Assembly (NCBI GenBank): GCA_022925895.1
Contig: JAKSYS010000207.1
Coordinates: 25,149 to 89,148 of the forward strand
From: Fragilaria crotonensis
Taxonomy: Eukaryota; Bacillariophyta; Fragilariophyceae; Fragilariales; Fragilariaceae
Direction of reading: 5' to 3'
DNA: 64,000 bases
Shown: piece by piece, positions 1 through 10,680 of the stretch
Layout of the letters: the number at the start of each line of letters is the position of its first letter
Position numbering within the stretch: position 1 is the first letter of the stretch
Translations under genes and position numbers: made by a program
Notes under the pieces: generated by a model
What the model saw: only the letters and a program-made list of their open reading frames with translations
What the model was told of the DNA's origin: nothing
Databases searched by the model: none

Positions 1-108
1 GACGTCTTGGATTGCTGTCGTGCAAGTTTGAACGTAGGGTTGAGGCCAGTTCAATAATACTAGTATGAGAGTGGTTACCCATGCTAATCGGCTGGCCCAC
101 CCGAGGAG
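1..108 (-). CDS. Copia-H pol start (partial, cut by window edge)
   Basis: On the minus strand the 36 codons after the gag stop (TGA at 111-109) contain no stop and run off the window in the gag frame. The first codon after TGA is CTC. Copia-F and Copia-G in this window have the same arrangement, with pol following gag in phase after TGA-CTN, so I read this as the beginning of pol reached by readthrough. No protease motif is visible yet, and 36 open codons alone are weak evidence, so the call rests on the comparison. Confidence 0.4.
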
Positions 109-1404
109 TCATTCTGTCTCTTCCCCAGATGATACAGCCTCGGATGCCTGCTTCTCAATCCTTGCAACGTATGCTTTGGCGATCTTCAACTTCTTGGCGA
201 GAGTCTCTTTCTTATCGCCCTTATCGTTTGAGGTGTCGGTCGCTTCGCGTTTGCTGCCGGATGAAGCTTGCGCCCCTCCCTTGCATTCATTGGGCTTGTG
301 TGCCCTCCACTTCTCACACTTGCCGCCTGTGTCTTTTCCACACCAGTACCAGGTGAAGCCTTTGTGTTCAACTTCCTTCTTATCGCCTTGTTTGGGTTTA
401 GACCATGTCTTGGGGTGACCTTTCTGCTTGTTGTGTCCCTTTTTGTTCTTGGACTTATCGCTGGTCTTCTTTCCACTAGTCTTCTTTCCCAGTTCAAACG
501 ATACCTTCTTGTTTAAGTTCTTAACCGTAGTCTCGAGTTTTGCTTCAAGCGCGACTATTTTCTCTTCTGCAGTCGGCGCGTTCCACGTTCCCTTCTCGAC
601 CATTGAATCGTACTTGTTTTTCGCCGCTAACATCAGCTCATCCGGCGTCATCTCCTCGCCCTCTTCATGATCATCCTGTTTGCGTCCCAACCATGCTCGG
701 AAGACTTCGTCGCTTGCGGCTCCGTAGCCTTTAAACAGGTTGATTAGGAGATCGGAGGTCGATTGGTTTCGCGCCGTCAGGGATTGTAAGAGCAGCTTCA
801 CGTACTGGTTGAATCGTCCGATGTCGCTGTCGATAGTGGTGATGTACTGATCGAGACTGGACAATTTTGTACGGATTTGGTTGGTGGTAGCATTTGTGTC
901 GAGGTGGCTCTCCCTGATAATTACCTTGAGGAGTGCAACTCCACTGCATACGTTATTCTCACCAATTCGATACTGGCTCGACCAAATGGACACTTTCTTC
1001 TTTGCATCGGTTGTCAGGGAGGCCATGAGACACTTGTATAACATGTAAGTGTCCTGTGCTGGTCTCCCTTCTTCTTCGATGTATTGCAGTTCGGATATAA
1101 CGACTTGTTCCAAAGTCAACGTTCCATAGTTCTCGATGAGGTTTTCTTCTCTCTCATCTGGTTCGTCAGCATTCAACGTGATGTTCAGAATCCCTCCTGT
1201 CCAACCCATCTCGTCGGCTCTGTCTTGAACGTCCTTGAGGAATTGAAACAGGTTGTCCGCCTCACAGTTGAATAAGTCGTCCGATACTTGCCTGATACCC
1301 GCCTTGTAGATCTTCGCATGGTCGCTCCTCGTGTAATCGAGGGCACCGTCAATAGCCAGTGCCGGGGCGAGCGCGAAGATAACTGGGGGTTCTTCTTCTT
1401 CCAT
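109..1404 (-). CDS. gag: Copia-H Gag-like protein
   Basis: A 431-residue capsid/nucleocapsid protein of a Ty1/copia-type retrotransposon. The first ~240 residues are helical and resemble copia gag polyproteins. A lysine-rich basic stretch (about residues 300-345) precedes a knuckle-like motif C-x7-C-x5-H-x4-C (about 355-375), which is longer than the canonical CX2CX4HX4C. A coiled, acidic tail ends in EETE. The ATG at 1404 is the first in frame. The TGA at 111-109 is followed by CTC and an open frame. The reading frame is intact. The family is inferred from layout and the knuckle, not from an alignment I could run. Confidence 0.7.
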   Translation of the reverse strand: MEEEEPPVIFALAPALAIDGALDYTRSDHAKIYKAGIRQVSDDLFNCEADNLFQFLKDVQDRADEMGWTGGILNITLNADEPDEREENLIENYGTLTLEQVVISELQYIEEEGRPAQDTYMLYKCLMASLTTDAKKKVSIWSSQYRIGENNVCSGVALLKVIIRESHLDTNATTNQIRTKLSSLDQYITTIDSDIGRFNQYVKLLLQSLTARNQSTSDLLINLFKGYGAASDEVFRAWLGRKQDDHEEGEEMTPDELMLAAKNKYDSMVEKGTWNAPTAEEKIVALEAKLETTVKNLNKKVSFELGKKTSGKKTSDKSKNKKGHNKQKGHPKTWSKPKQGDKKEVEHKGFTWYWCGKDTGGKCEKWRAHKPNECKGGAQASSGSKREATDTSNDKGDKKETLAKKLKIAKAYVARIEKQASEAVSSGEETE

Positions 1405-1690
1405 GTCCTTGTTCTTTACTTGCGCAGAGGAAGCGTGTGATTTTACTACCTATCGGTACTATCTAACCTGTGATAGACGAATAGGATGTAAAGGGCTTTT
1501 AGAAATTTATAAATCGGTGTTAGCCAATATTGTGAGTATTGATTGCAGATTATCATTTGATCCAGAATGTGGGGACATTAGTACCTTGACATAATGGTGA
1601 CGTGATTGCAAGTATAATTCCTACCACAATTGATACTGTACCAATGACCGAGTATTGTATCATGAGGTCATAATACGGTAAGTCGATTTG
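1405..1690 (-). other. Copia-H 5' leader and probable LTR (non-coding)
   Basis: This AT-rich stretch lies upstream of the Copia-H gag start and has no credible gene. By analogy with Copia-F and G (leaders of ~335-350 nt between LTR and gag) it should hold the leader and the end of a 5' LTR. On the minus strand, TGTCAAGG near 1592 down to TATCACA near 1472 would make a short TG...CA unit, but there is no second LTR in the window to confirm it. I do not see the ATCAGACCC primer-site motif found in F and G. Confidence 0.3.
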
Positions 1691-1715
1691 GGTAGCGTTG
1701 TCATACTGTGCCTAG

Positions 1716-4715
1716 CCGCACTGCTGTCCGGCTGCACCGTCGTATCATCACACAGCAAGGCCTCAACCCCCAACCAAGTCCAAGCAATTTGCAACTCCCA
1801 TCAATGTTGCCAACCCTTTCTATGTCAAGCCACCTATCAATGCTGCAATCCCATTCACCATTTCAATTGATGATGATGAAACTGAGACCCCTTCAACTCC
1901 TTCAAGCAGAAACAGAACTCAATCATGTCAGGTCAATTATTTGAAAACCTTCAACACCTCTGGACCTAGGAATCTTGATGCACCACCATCTCCAGCAATC
2001 AGTCTCAATTCAGAACTTTTCAGTCCCTTGTTTTCCAATTTGAGCAGCAGCAATGACAGCACCTTTGATTGCCTTTCCACATCCACTGGAATCACAGCAT
2101 TTCTTGAACTATCTGATGATGATGAAACTTTGGAGCTTCCATACCGCCTTGACAAACTGCACATCCCTTGCCCTGAAGACAATGTCTTGGACCCAATCCA
2201 TCATGTCCCCTTTTTGCAACACCATTCTGATTTGGATTCCAGAACCAATCCCCATGCCTCACTTCTTTTCTATGCTGATGCAACTCTTCAAGATGATATC
2301 AATGGGCCAATCACCATGTGCAACCTTCCAACATGTGTTGATTCAAGTATCACAGCTGCAAGCTTCTGCCTACGTTATATCCAGTCTAATCCAGTCACCA
2401 AACAATGCATTCGCGACTTGACGACCGAACATCTTCGCCACCTGATGTGCAACCTTTATCCCATTCTCATTGCTGGATCTGACAAAGACCCCAATCAAGA
2501 GGAATTCATTCAATGCATCCAACACACTTTCAACAGAACTACCAATTTGGTCATGGACAATCTTTCTTCTGAGCACAGATCTCAACTCACCAATGGCACC
2601 CCATCATTATTTGTATCCCTTTTGAGTGACTATGAACCTGGATCCTTTGGACATGAATGCTCCCTATCCATCCTTTATGCCTTCAAGATGATGTATCTCA
2701 TCCACCTTTATATTCAGGGACAAACATCTTCATGCCCTCACCAACCTCCTGAACTTGCTGATATCATTCGCAATATCCCAACTTTTGCGACCGCTCTACG
2801 TCTTTTCCCGAACCGGAGTAACTTCAGAGATGTCCCGCGCTTCATTATCAAATTCTTCCAAGATCAGCAACTGCCTCCCAGTCCCTATGATATCACTTTG
2901 GACAGCACCAGGACTCGCCATATTCAAACTCCTACACATTTGGACTCTGCATCCCTCATTGCATTCACTCATTCACCGCTTGTCAACGGTTTTGGAGAAC
3001 CCACAACTGGAATATCTCCATCTTCTTCCCATGTTGCCCGTGTCTTAATCTCAGCAACACTCCGCCAACATGCAACTTTGACTTCCAAACTCACAACTGG
3101 AGATGACTTACATTTGCAATCCTCAAACATTTGCATTGGTTCCCTTCCTCCTGCTGATCTACTCATGAATCACAATTGCTCAGCCTTCCCAATGGCCACA
3201 TCCCCTACACCTGAACAGTTATCAATCATGCACTCAAAAGCCACTGCTATTGCCGTCAACTTTGTCATCTGCCGTCCGCTCACTTCCAATGACCTTCAGA
3301 ACTTCACCATTCCAATTGGAAACTGTGATTATGCAACCCTTAAGTCCAACTTTGACCCCATCAAGACAGATACCATCAACCATTCCATTGATTTCCTGCC
3401 AGATCATGAGTATACCATGTTCAGAGTTGTCTCAAACATCAATGTCACTGACCCTCAATGTGTCCTACCTCAGACACCCTTGCCAACCAAAGTCCTTATC
3501 TTCCAAGGCAACACCCAAGAGCATCAGTCAACTCCTTCCTACACTCCAGGATCCCCAACTGAGCTTCCTATTCCATTGCCAAGTGCTCACATTTTCCCTC
3601 TTATCTACAACAAGGAGAACAAACCAATCATTTTTCACCAACACAATGGGACCATCAAACCATACACAACAACAACAGTCCAACAGCTTTTCAATGACCA
3701 AGCCTGCATTCCAATGAACACCTGTTATGCTGCCAATCCCTGGACTTGCCCCAACAATCCTAGCCAACTTTGGCGCCAACCAAATCCTGTTTATCATGTT
3801 ATTGATGATCCCAAAACCATTCCCTTGTCTCTTGCAACTCGCCTCATCCAAGTGATTACTACAAAACGTGGATCCACCGATGTCTATGGATCCTGGGCTC
3901 TCCCACACCTTGAGAATGCCCTCAGCAACCCATTGTCTCAGATCACTCACAATCCTTTTTCATATTATTGGCAACAACACAATCATCCTGAATATCCTTT
4001 CATCAAAGCCTCTGAACCCAATATCTTGAGCAACCCCCCTGGTGAGTCTGGTGTGAACACTAGTCTCTTTAACAACCAGGTTACTACTTGCAACTTACCT
4101 GATCCTTCTTGCCTGTACAGACACATTGGTGTAAATGCTACAAGAATGGACAGCAGTAATTGTAATGTAGTAAGATTTCAATTGGACAAACAAGAATCAT
4201 CTTTTTGTGAACACACAGCCCTCATGGTTGTCCGCACCCGTAGATCGTCTCTTCAAGAAGAAAATCCCCCTGAAATTGAACCAGAAACTGCAGATCCAGA
4301 TACTTCTGACAATTCTTCCGAAACTGACATTTCCCGACACGAAACGCATAACATTGATGCAAATCAGCCATCTTCTGACGTCCAAGCTCAAGAAATTGAC
4401 ACACCTGCCGAAAATCCTTTGAAACGTCTCTCACGCACTGTCACACAAATTCTGTCTCCAAAATCTGTGCAACCAGACACCCAAATTGAAACATCCTCTT
4501 CACCAAAGACAGACACTCCATCCAAACCTGCAGCAAAGGACAAACCTGCAAAACATCCAACTTTGCCTATCCTCCAATTCATGAAACATTCTTTACTGAT
4601 GATGAAGATAATGAAGACCAACAGGATGACCCTCCTCAGATCCCTTTGCAATCCCCAGATGCACTTACTTCTTCAACCAGAACTGACTTCACTTATCCAC
4701 CCATTGAAGATTTAA
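1716..4715 (+). CDS. Copia-A unrecognised N-terminal ORF (upstream of gag)
   Basis: Open in one frame from after TAG 1713-1715 to 4715; the real coding part probably ends near 4550, where the frame shifts into gag. I do not recognise the first ~800 residues. They are rich in P, S, T and N, with several Cys and His and a few predicted hydrophobic stretches, and show no retroviral motif. From about 4210 a short basic/acidic segment including PLKRLS is shared with Copia-B (PLKRFS), so at least the end belongs to the gag precursor. There is no convincing start ATG at the left end, so the true N-terminus is probably lost. A GTGAGT near 4040 and a pyrimidine-rich tract ending in CAG near 4121 could be splice sites. 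Codon style matches the downstream pol. Confidence 0.5.
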   Translation, partial: PHCCPAAPSYHHTARPQPPTKSKQFATPINVANPFYVKPPINAAIPFTISIDDDETETPSTPSSRNRTQSCQVNYLKTFNTSGPRNLDAPPSPAISLNSELFSPLFSNLSSSNDSTFDCLSTSTGITAFLELSDDDETLELPYRLDKLHIPCPEDNVLDPIHHVPFLQHHSDLDSRTNPHASLLFYADATLQDDINGPITMCNLPTCVDSSITAASFCLRYIQSNPVTKQCIRDLTTEHLRHLMCNLYPILIAGSDKDPNQEEFIQCIQHTFNRTTNLVMDNLSSEHRSQLTNGTPSLFVSLLSDYEPGSFGHECSLSILYAFKMMYLIHLYIQGQTSSCPHQPPELADIIRNIPTFATALRLFPNRSNFRDVPRFIIKFFQDQQLPPSPYDITLDSTRTRHIQTPTHLDSASLIAFTHSPLVNGFGEPTTGISPSSSHVARVLISATLRQHATLTSKLTTGDDLHLQSSNICIGSLPPADLLMNHNCSAFPMATSPTPEQLSIMHSKATAIAVNFVICRPLTSNDLQNFTIPIGNCDYATLKSNFDPIKTDTINHSIDFLPDHEYTMFRVVSNINVTDPQCVLPQTPLPTKVLIFQGNTQEHQSTPSYTPGSPTELPIPLPSAHIFPLIYNKENKPIIFHQHNGTIKPYTTTTVQQLFNDQACIPMNTCYAANPWTCPNNPSQLWRQPNPVYHVIDDPKTIPLSLATRLIQVITTKRGSTDVYGSWALPHLENALSNPLSQITHNPFSYYWQQHNHPEYPFIKASEPNILSNPPGESGVNTSLFNNQVTTCNLPDPSCLYRHIGVNATRMDSSNCNVVRFQLDKQESSFCEHTALMVVRTRRSSLQEENPPEIEPETADPDTSDNSSETDISRHETHNIDANQPSSDVQAQEIDTPAENPLKRLSRTVTQILSPKSVQPDTQIETSSSPKTDTPSKPAAKDKPAKHPTLPILQFMKHSLLMMKIMKTNRMTLLRSLCNPQMHLLLQPELTSLIHPLKI

Positions 4716-6831
4716 CTAAAACCCTTTTGAAATATGCCAAAAATGCCAATCTCCGGAAACTATCATACCCAACCGATCTTGTCGCCCGACGCCGACAATT
4801 CAATGCCTTCATGGATAACCTCCGCATCGTTTGTAACATCTCTCCCTGGACACGCCAAGTCTTTGATCTTTGGCCCAAACAGATTTCCTACTCCCATCCC
4901 TTCATTGGCACTGCAATTTACAATCTCATTTTACACATGTCTGTGATCCCTGCCAAAAACACATCATTGATGGCCCACCAGATGCCAGAACTGCAATCTT
5001 TACTCTCCGCCGACATTGTGCTCCGCTTACTCCAGATCATGTTGAACGCACAAGAGAAGCCTTTTATTCTATTAAACAAGGCCACAATGAAGTTGCAACC
5101 TCCTATTTGAATCGCATCCGAGTTTTGACGCGCGATTGCTACCACGCCGGCATTCCCAACACAGACGCAGATCTTATTAAAAGAGCCATTCGCGGTGGAA
5201 GTAATCACCATTTTTATGCTGCCTCTTACCAACGTTTTGATGCCGACCTCCGCAGAGCCGAACTTAACGATGAAGAATTGCCCGCTTTCTCCGAACTTGA
5301 AAGCCATCTTTTGAATATTGACGAATCCCTTGGCCTAACTTTGCCATCACAAAATCAACGCAATTATAACCAACATGCCAATGCTGCCCGTCAACAATCC
5401 CATCGCCCTGCCCATCGTCCGACTTTCCAAAAACAGTTCACCCCGCGACAACATCAAGCTCTCAGCTCAATTCTGCGACCTTATACCCAACAAAACAGCA
5501 GCAGCAATCGGCCACCAATCAGACCCCAAAGCAACCAAAATCAGCATTCAAACCGTCCGAACAATCACCAAAACAATCGTCGCAACGCTCCGCCACCTAG
5601 ATCGAATCATGGCAACCGACCGCCCTTGCGACCAACTTCATCAAACTCCAACAACCAACGTCGACCGCAGAGCAATTCCACCCCATTTCGGCCAAATCCT
5701 TCACCCAATAATGCCACCAACATAGTTTGTAACAATTGTGGAAGAACTGGTCACTATGCAAGACAATGCCCAACTGCAACTAACAGACCTCAGAACAACA
5801 ATAACAGAAATGGAGGAAACCCAAGGTCACCAACCAATAATGAGAACACTGCTCCCAGAAATCAAAGAGCTTATTTTGTCACTGATTCATCTTCACCTCA
5901 TGCTGAAACAACTCATTACCATCAAGCCTTCCTTGCCTCATTAAACAACAACCCTGCCTTCAACAATGGCCCACCAACAATCTGGCCTGACACCAACTTG
6001 CCTCAAATGGAAATCAACCCATCACTGACTGACAATGATTTTGTACCCTCCATGTCACACTCACCTCCCAGCACTGATGCAATTGAATACTTCCCAGATG
6101 ATCCCATGTCTGCATATCAGCGCTTTGGACCGCCAGATCTTGATAATTGGCTCCCTGACAGTGGTGCTACAAGCCACTACACTCCTGTCTTCAGTGATCT
6201 CCATGATGTTGAACCCTGCCATGTACCTGTTTCCCTTGCTGATGGAACCACCAAGATATCCACTTTCAAAGGCACAACTGACTGTTTCTTTACAACCACA
6301 GAAGGACAGAAAGCTATCCTTGGTCTTGCGGATGTTTACTACATTGAAGGTCTTAGCCACCGTCTTCTTTCCCTGACTGCCATCTCTGCCACCCAAAACT
6401 TCACAGTCATCATCCAAAACAGAGCAACCACAATCCGCTTTCCCAACAATTCAACATACACATGGCCAACCATCCTTCAAGAGCTACCCTCTGAACAAGC
6501 TTTCTCTATGACTTCCCAACCCAACACAACTTCTGATGACACTCCAAACCCACCTGCCATCACTTTTGAGCAACACTTGGACACTTCAACCAATTCAAAC
6601 CCAGACCAACCCACTGCAACCTTGCCACTTGAGATCACATCCCGTCGCCTTGCACATCGTAATTTCCGCAATCTTATGACTGGATCCCTTCACCATGTTT
6701 GGAATGATCACATTTTGTCACCAGCCACTGACACTCAAACTTGGCCAATCAGAATTTCAATCAGCCAAAAACGCCAGAAGCAAAGTCCCACTCCGCCAAG
6801 GTTCAGAACCATTCCATCAACTTCACCTTGA
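4646..6831 (+). pseudogene. gag: Copia-A gag-protease region, frameshifted
   Basis: Capsid-type sequence runs in one frame from 4646 to about 4930, then continues in another frame to 6831. Compared with Copia-B, one base is missing near 4930 (NLI-F-T-x-VCDPCQKH spans the break). Capsid is followed by a long N/Q/P-rich linker, a CCHC zinc knuckle (CNNCGRTGHYARQC near 5730), an aspartic protease signature (LPDSGATSHYTP near 6150) and a GAG-pre-integrase segment (RRLAHRNFRNLM). The frame is lost again near 6775, where B has one extra base. The upstream junction with the N-terminal ORF (~4550) is also a frameshift. Confidence 0.75.
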
Positions 6832-8530
6832 CCTTTTGAGAAACCCATTCCGTTTTGGCCTGACAACTAACACTAACTATTCTGCCTACCTTTTCATTGT
6901 GACAACCCCTGGCAAACTAACTGGTTGGATTGGACTACCCACTGAAAGTACTTTATCCATCCTCACTGCCCTGCAATCTTGGCTCACACAATCAGAACTT
7001 CTTGGACGCACCCAATCTGTCCGCTTTATCCGCACTGATGCTGGAACAGCATTTACTTCTGCCAAATTCATCTCAACTTGCACCAACCTTGGAATCAAAG
7101 TTGAAGCTGCAGCCCCTGAACATCAAGAAATGAATGGAATTTGTGAAGCCAAATGGAGAGAAGTCCACAACATTGCAAACACTCTGCTCAACACTGCCAG
7201 ACTTGGAGGTACCTTCTTTCACCATGCTCATGCCTATGCAGTCCAAATTGTCAATGCTTGCCCTGCAAAGAATGTTACTGATCAAGATGGAAATCCTACA
7301 ACTCCCTTCCACTATAGTTATGGCCGAAAACCCAGCCTCATCAACTTCCGCGTATTTGGATGCCCAGTCTATTTCAAACGTTACGAACCGACCTTTCGGA
7401 ACAAGTTAATCACTTATAAACAACAGCTCCAACGTGCATCCCGTGGAACTTTTATTGGATTCCCTGACAACTCTGCCGGCTGGCTTGTCTACTCTCCAGA
7501 CCATCCTCAACGAATTATCACAACCCGTGACGCTTATTTTGATGAAGATTTCAGCTCTGCCCTTGCTTTTGACTCCAAACCTTTTGCTGGAGCCATTCCT
7601 ATCCGCTCCCACATGGACCCTAATGGACTAGAAAATGTTAAGAATTCTGAACCCACCATCATTCACCAAACTGGATCTGTTGCCAACCTTGGAATCAACC
7701 CTTCCTCCTTCATTGAAGAACTCACAACAGAAGATCCTTCAAAAACACTAAACATAAGCACCAATAATGTTGATAATCACCCTCCTACTGAGAATGATGA
7801 TGACACTGATGATGATGATCTACAACCTGGTCCAACACCACCTGCACCTCAACTGCTTAATCTCACTCATCACCAGAAGAGACACACACCCCTTCAGAAA
7901 GAGATGACACTCTACTTCCAAGAATGTGCTGAATCACTACCATCCATTGATCCTATCCACACTGCTATGCTTGCCCTTGATGCCTCTGCTGAAACATCTA
8001 CAGAAAATGATGATCCTGTTGATAAATACTTGCCAGAACCCCAATCCTTTCAAGCTGTCCTCAAACTTGATGATGACATCCGCTCTGCCTGGCTTCATGC
8101 AATCAAAATGGAAATCAAGAACCTCATTGATCATGGTACCTTCATTCTTGGCCAGAAACCCCATGCAGATGAATTGATTATCCCAGTTAAACTTGTGCTC
8201 AAAGCAAAGCAAACAGCATCTGGCAAACTTGACAAACTCAAAGCCCGCCTTGTTGCCCGCGGCGACATGGAAAAGAGAAGAATTAAGAAAACAAAGCAAA
8301 GTACCAGCAGCAACTACTTAAGCAAAGAGAAGAGAACACCAAAAGTTAAGAAGTCTAACACTATCCCAATTGAGATCCCTCAACCTTTTGAAGACACATG
8401 GTCACCCTGTGCATCTTCAAGAGGGGTCAAGCTCTCATATCCAAAACCTGTGCTTTCCGCCGCATCCTTAAAGGTGCTGACTTCATTGGAGCCTATCTTC
8501 AAGCCAAAGTTATTGGACGTCACTTTGTGA
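6695..8530 (+). pseudogene. pol: Copia-A integrase and start of reverse transcriptase
   Basis: Integrase core (rve): the first catalytic Asp lies in LHLDLL (~6825), the second in IRTDAGTAF (~7030), and the Glu in MNGICEAKWREV (~7145). A copia-type C-terminal region follows (FGCPVYFKRY, FIGFPDNSAGW), then an acidic linker. The RT N-terminus is KARLVARGD, ending with EDTWSPCASSRGVKL. The frame is broken near 8435 by an apparent one-base deletion relative to Copia-B. True coding in this frame starts near 6775. An acidic run of Asp codons at ~7800 is shared with the fragment at 56.2 kb. Confidence 0.8.
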
Positions 8531-9855
8531 TCCTGCCACTTTACCTTGCCTACCACTTCCCAGAATATGCCAAATACTTTGGAGTCCCACTTCTTCTTGA
8601 CAAAGGAATCTATGGCCTTGTCTACTCAGGCAAATATTGGAACATTGAATTCTCTGAATGGCTATACTCTCAAGGATTCATCCAATCCCAAGCAGAACCA
8701 TCCTATTTTGCTTACTATGACAAACACAACCAATGGCTTCGCCTCCTATTCTTTGTCGATGACATGCTTTATGTTGGAAGCAATGATTCCATCGAGAAAT
8801 CTTTCGAAGATTCCGTCCGCAACCGCTTTGACGTGAAATTCCTTGGTCCTGCACAATGGTTCCTGCAAATGCGCATCCACCGCCACAAAGATTCCACTTA
8901 CACTCTAGACCAACACCGATATGTCTTGAACGCTCTCCAACGTTATGACCCGAATTCCGAATTCCCTGAACGCGAAACTCCCTTCCCACCCGATTACGTC
9001 TTCACCAAAGATAACCGCCCTGTCACTGATCATGACAAGTCTATAATTGAGAAAAGACATTCCCGCCTCCCGTTTCGCTCAGCCGTATGCACCCTACTTT
9101 ATCTAGCATATAACACACGTGCCGATATCCTTTTTGCAGTCTGCAAACTTGCAAAAGCCTGCATCTGCCCCGGTGAACTTGACTTCCGCGCCCTTATCTG
9201 GTTATTTGGCTATCTCAGACGCCGACCCAGCTATGCTTTGAAATTCTATCCTGATGGCACTTCTAACCCAATCTATAGTATCTGTGCCCAACACAGCATT
9301 CCATACTCTGACCTGACTGTCTTCTCTGATGCCAGCTGGCAAGATTGCCCTGACACTGGCAGATCAACTGTTGGATACATGATCTTTCACAATGGTGCCC
9401 TCATTGAAGCCAACTCAACAATGCCTACCCCAATTGCAATGTCAACCTCTGAAGCTGAATACATGGCTGCCTGTTCTGCAACTATGGCTACTGCCCACAT
9501 CAGAATGCTTTTATATGATATGACATACCTTGGCACTAAACAATGGCGCGAATCATCCCAACGTTTACCTACAATCCCATCTGTCCTTATGATTGACAAT
9601 GAAGCAACTGTTCAAATTGCCAAGAATGGCAAACTAACTCGCAAAACTCGCCACATTGAAAGACGCTTTCACTTTGTCCGCCAAGGCCAACAAGATGGTA
9701 CTCATCAACTCTATTGGATCCCTTGTGACTCTCAACTTGCTGACATCCTAACCAAGACTCAGACATCATCCAAGATTGATCCTCACCTTGACAAAATCTT
9801 TTGCACACTCCCTGATCACCTACTTTCTCCATCACCAATTTCTACGGAGATCTGA
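8398..9855 (+). CDS. pol: Copia-A reverse transcriptase / RNase H domain
   Basis: Continues the RT after the ~8435 frameshift: GADFIGAYLQAKV, GLVYSGKYWNIEFSEWL, then the catalytic box FFVDDMLYVGS (near 8755). RNase H follows with FSDASWQDCPDTGRS, MSTSEAEYMAA and IDNEATVQIAKNGK, and a terminal ADILTK motif typical of copia. It stops at 9855, a few bases before the purine tract. All active-site residues I can check are present, so this part could be functional if it were in frame with the rest. Confidence 0.85.
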   Translation: MVTLCIFKRGQALISKTCAFRRILKGADFIGAYLQAKVIGRHFVILPLYLAYHFPEYAKYFGVPLLLDKGIYGLVYSGKYWNIEFSEWLYSQGFIQSQAEPSYFAYYDKHNQWLRLLFFVDDMLYVGSNDSIEKSFEDSVRNRFDVKFLGPAQWFLQMRIHRHKDSTYTLDQHRYVLNALQRYDPNSEFPERETPFPPDYVFTKDNRPVTDHDKSIIEKRHSRLPFRSAVCTLLYLAYNTRADILFAVCKLAKACICPGELDFRALIWLFGYLRRRPSYALKFYPDGTSNPIYSICAQHSIPYSDLTVFSDASWQDCPDTGRSTVGYMIFHNGALIEANSTMPTPIAMSTSEAEYMAACSATMATAHIRMLLYDMTYLGTKQWRESSQRLPTIPSVLMIDNEATVQIAKNGKLTRKTRHIERRFHFVRQGQQDGTHQLYWIPCDSQLADILTKTQTSSKIDPHLDKIFCTLPDHLLSPSPISTEI

Positions 9856-9857
9856 TT

Positions 9858-9866
9858 CAAGAGGGG
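9858..9866 (+). other. Copia-A polypurine tract
   Basis: AAGAGGGG lies directly before the LTR start TGACAGAC. Copia-B has the same tract (AAGAGGGG at 16999-16992, minus) before its own LTR start TGTTAGG, supporting both LTR boundaries. Confidence 0.75.
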
Positions 9867-10135
9867 TGACAGACTTTTAGTACCGCTCCTACGTATTTTT
9901 ACTATCTACATTATCCAGTAGGACACTTCACATTAGGCTAGTAAACAGTATACGTCGTACCGTTACTGTCGCACGGGAATCATATCCCACTCCAAAATTG
10001 CAACGATCAAATTCATGTCGTTCGTTATAAAAACGATCGTTTTCTCGCCCGGCGCTTCACCTCGTTCGCTCTCTTCAGACGTACGAACTTTCAGACGTGC
10101 ACTCTTCAGACGTACACCGTTTCTTTTGTGATCCT

Positions 10136-10190
10136 GAGTGTTCCTGAAGAACACTCATCAAAAGAAGTTGATCATCATTTGATGATCAAC
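10136..10190. promoter_or_regulatory. Paired palindromes in Copia-A LTR
   Basis: GAGTGTTC-CTGAA-GAACACTC (10136-10156) and GTTGATCATCA-TT-TGATGATCAAC (10167-10190) are perfect inverted repeats. Both recur in the 56.6-kb copy. The first also recurs in the diverged LTR at 57665-57695 with the same stem and a longer loop. They could be transcription-factor sites (TTCnnGAA also resembles a heat-shock element) or RNA hairpins. Confidence 0.5.
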
Positions 10191-10380
10191 AATTTCTCAC
10201 AAATTTGTCTACCACTGTAAATATATTTAGCCGGCCCCCGATTTTTAACAATGTACAATTTTCGTAGCAGCGTAACTGACCATGACGACTTTTTACCCGC
10301 CGTCGTCACGATTCAGTCCCCCTGTAGCGATAGCCAGTGTACTAGTACCCACTTGGCTACCGACGTCACCGTAGGACTCC

Positions 10381-10680
10381 ACCCACGTCCACATACTGTA
10401 GTGTCACCTACGCGCAACGTAGCACCATCTACTTGCATCGTACCTACAGATACTAGCACAGTTGCTTCGCCTACTAGCACTGTGTCTACGTCTACATGTA
10501 CTGTAGTTACGCCTAGTCATACCGTAGCTCAGTATACCCGTCCAGTAGACTCCCACGCGTATACCGTCGCGTCTGCTACTAGCACTCCCGCTTCCTCTGC
10601 CGCTAGCGTAGCATCCAGTAGTCCTGAAACCGTAGCACCGGCCAACGTTCGTACTGTAGCGACCGATACCGTCACCGTGA
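10381..10680 (+). repeat. Degenerate 21-bp tandem array in the LTR
   Basis: From 10402 ten units of exactly 21 bp can be laid end to end, followed by two of 24 and one of 21. Units commonly end in ...ACCGTAG or ...CACTGTAG, and CTACTAGCAC-like cores recur. Translation gives S/T/V/P-rich heptads. The 56.8-57.2 kb copy carries the same array with indels. Confidence 0.75.

Noticed and set aside
1691-1695. GGTAG as 5' target duplication of Copia-A (matches GGTAG after the 3' LTR at 10771)
   Set aside because: It is not followed by the LTR start TGACAGAC, and a 5-base match is easily chance.
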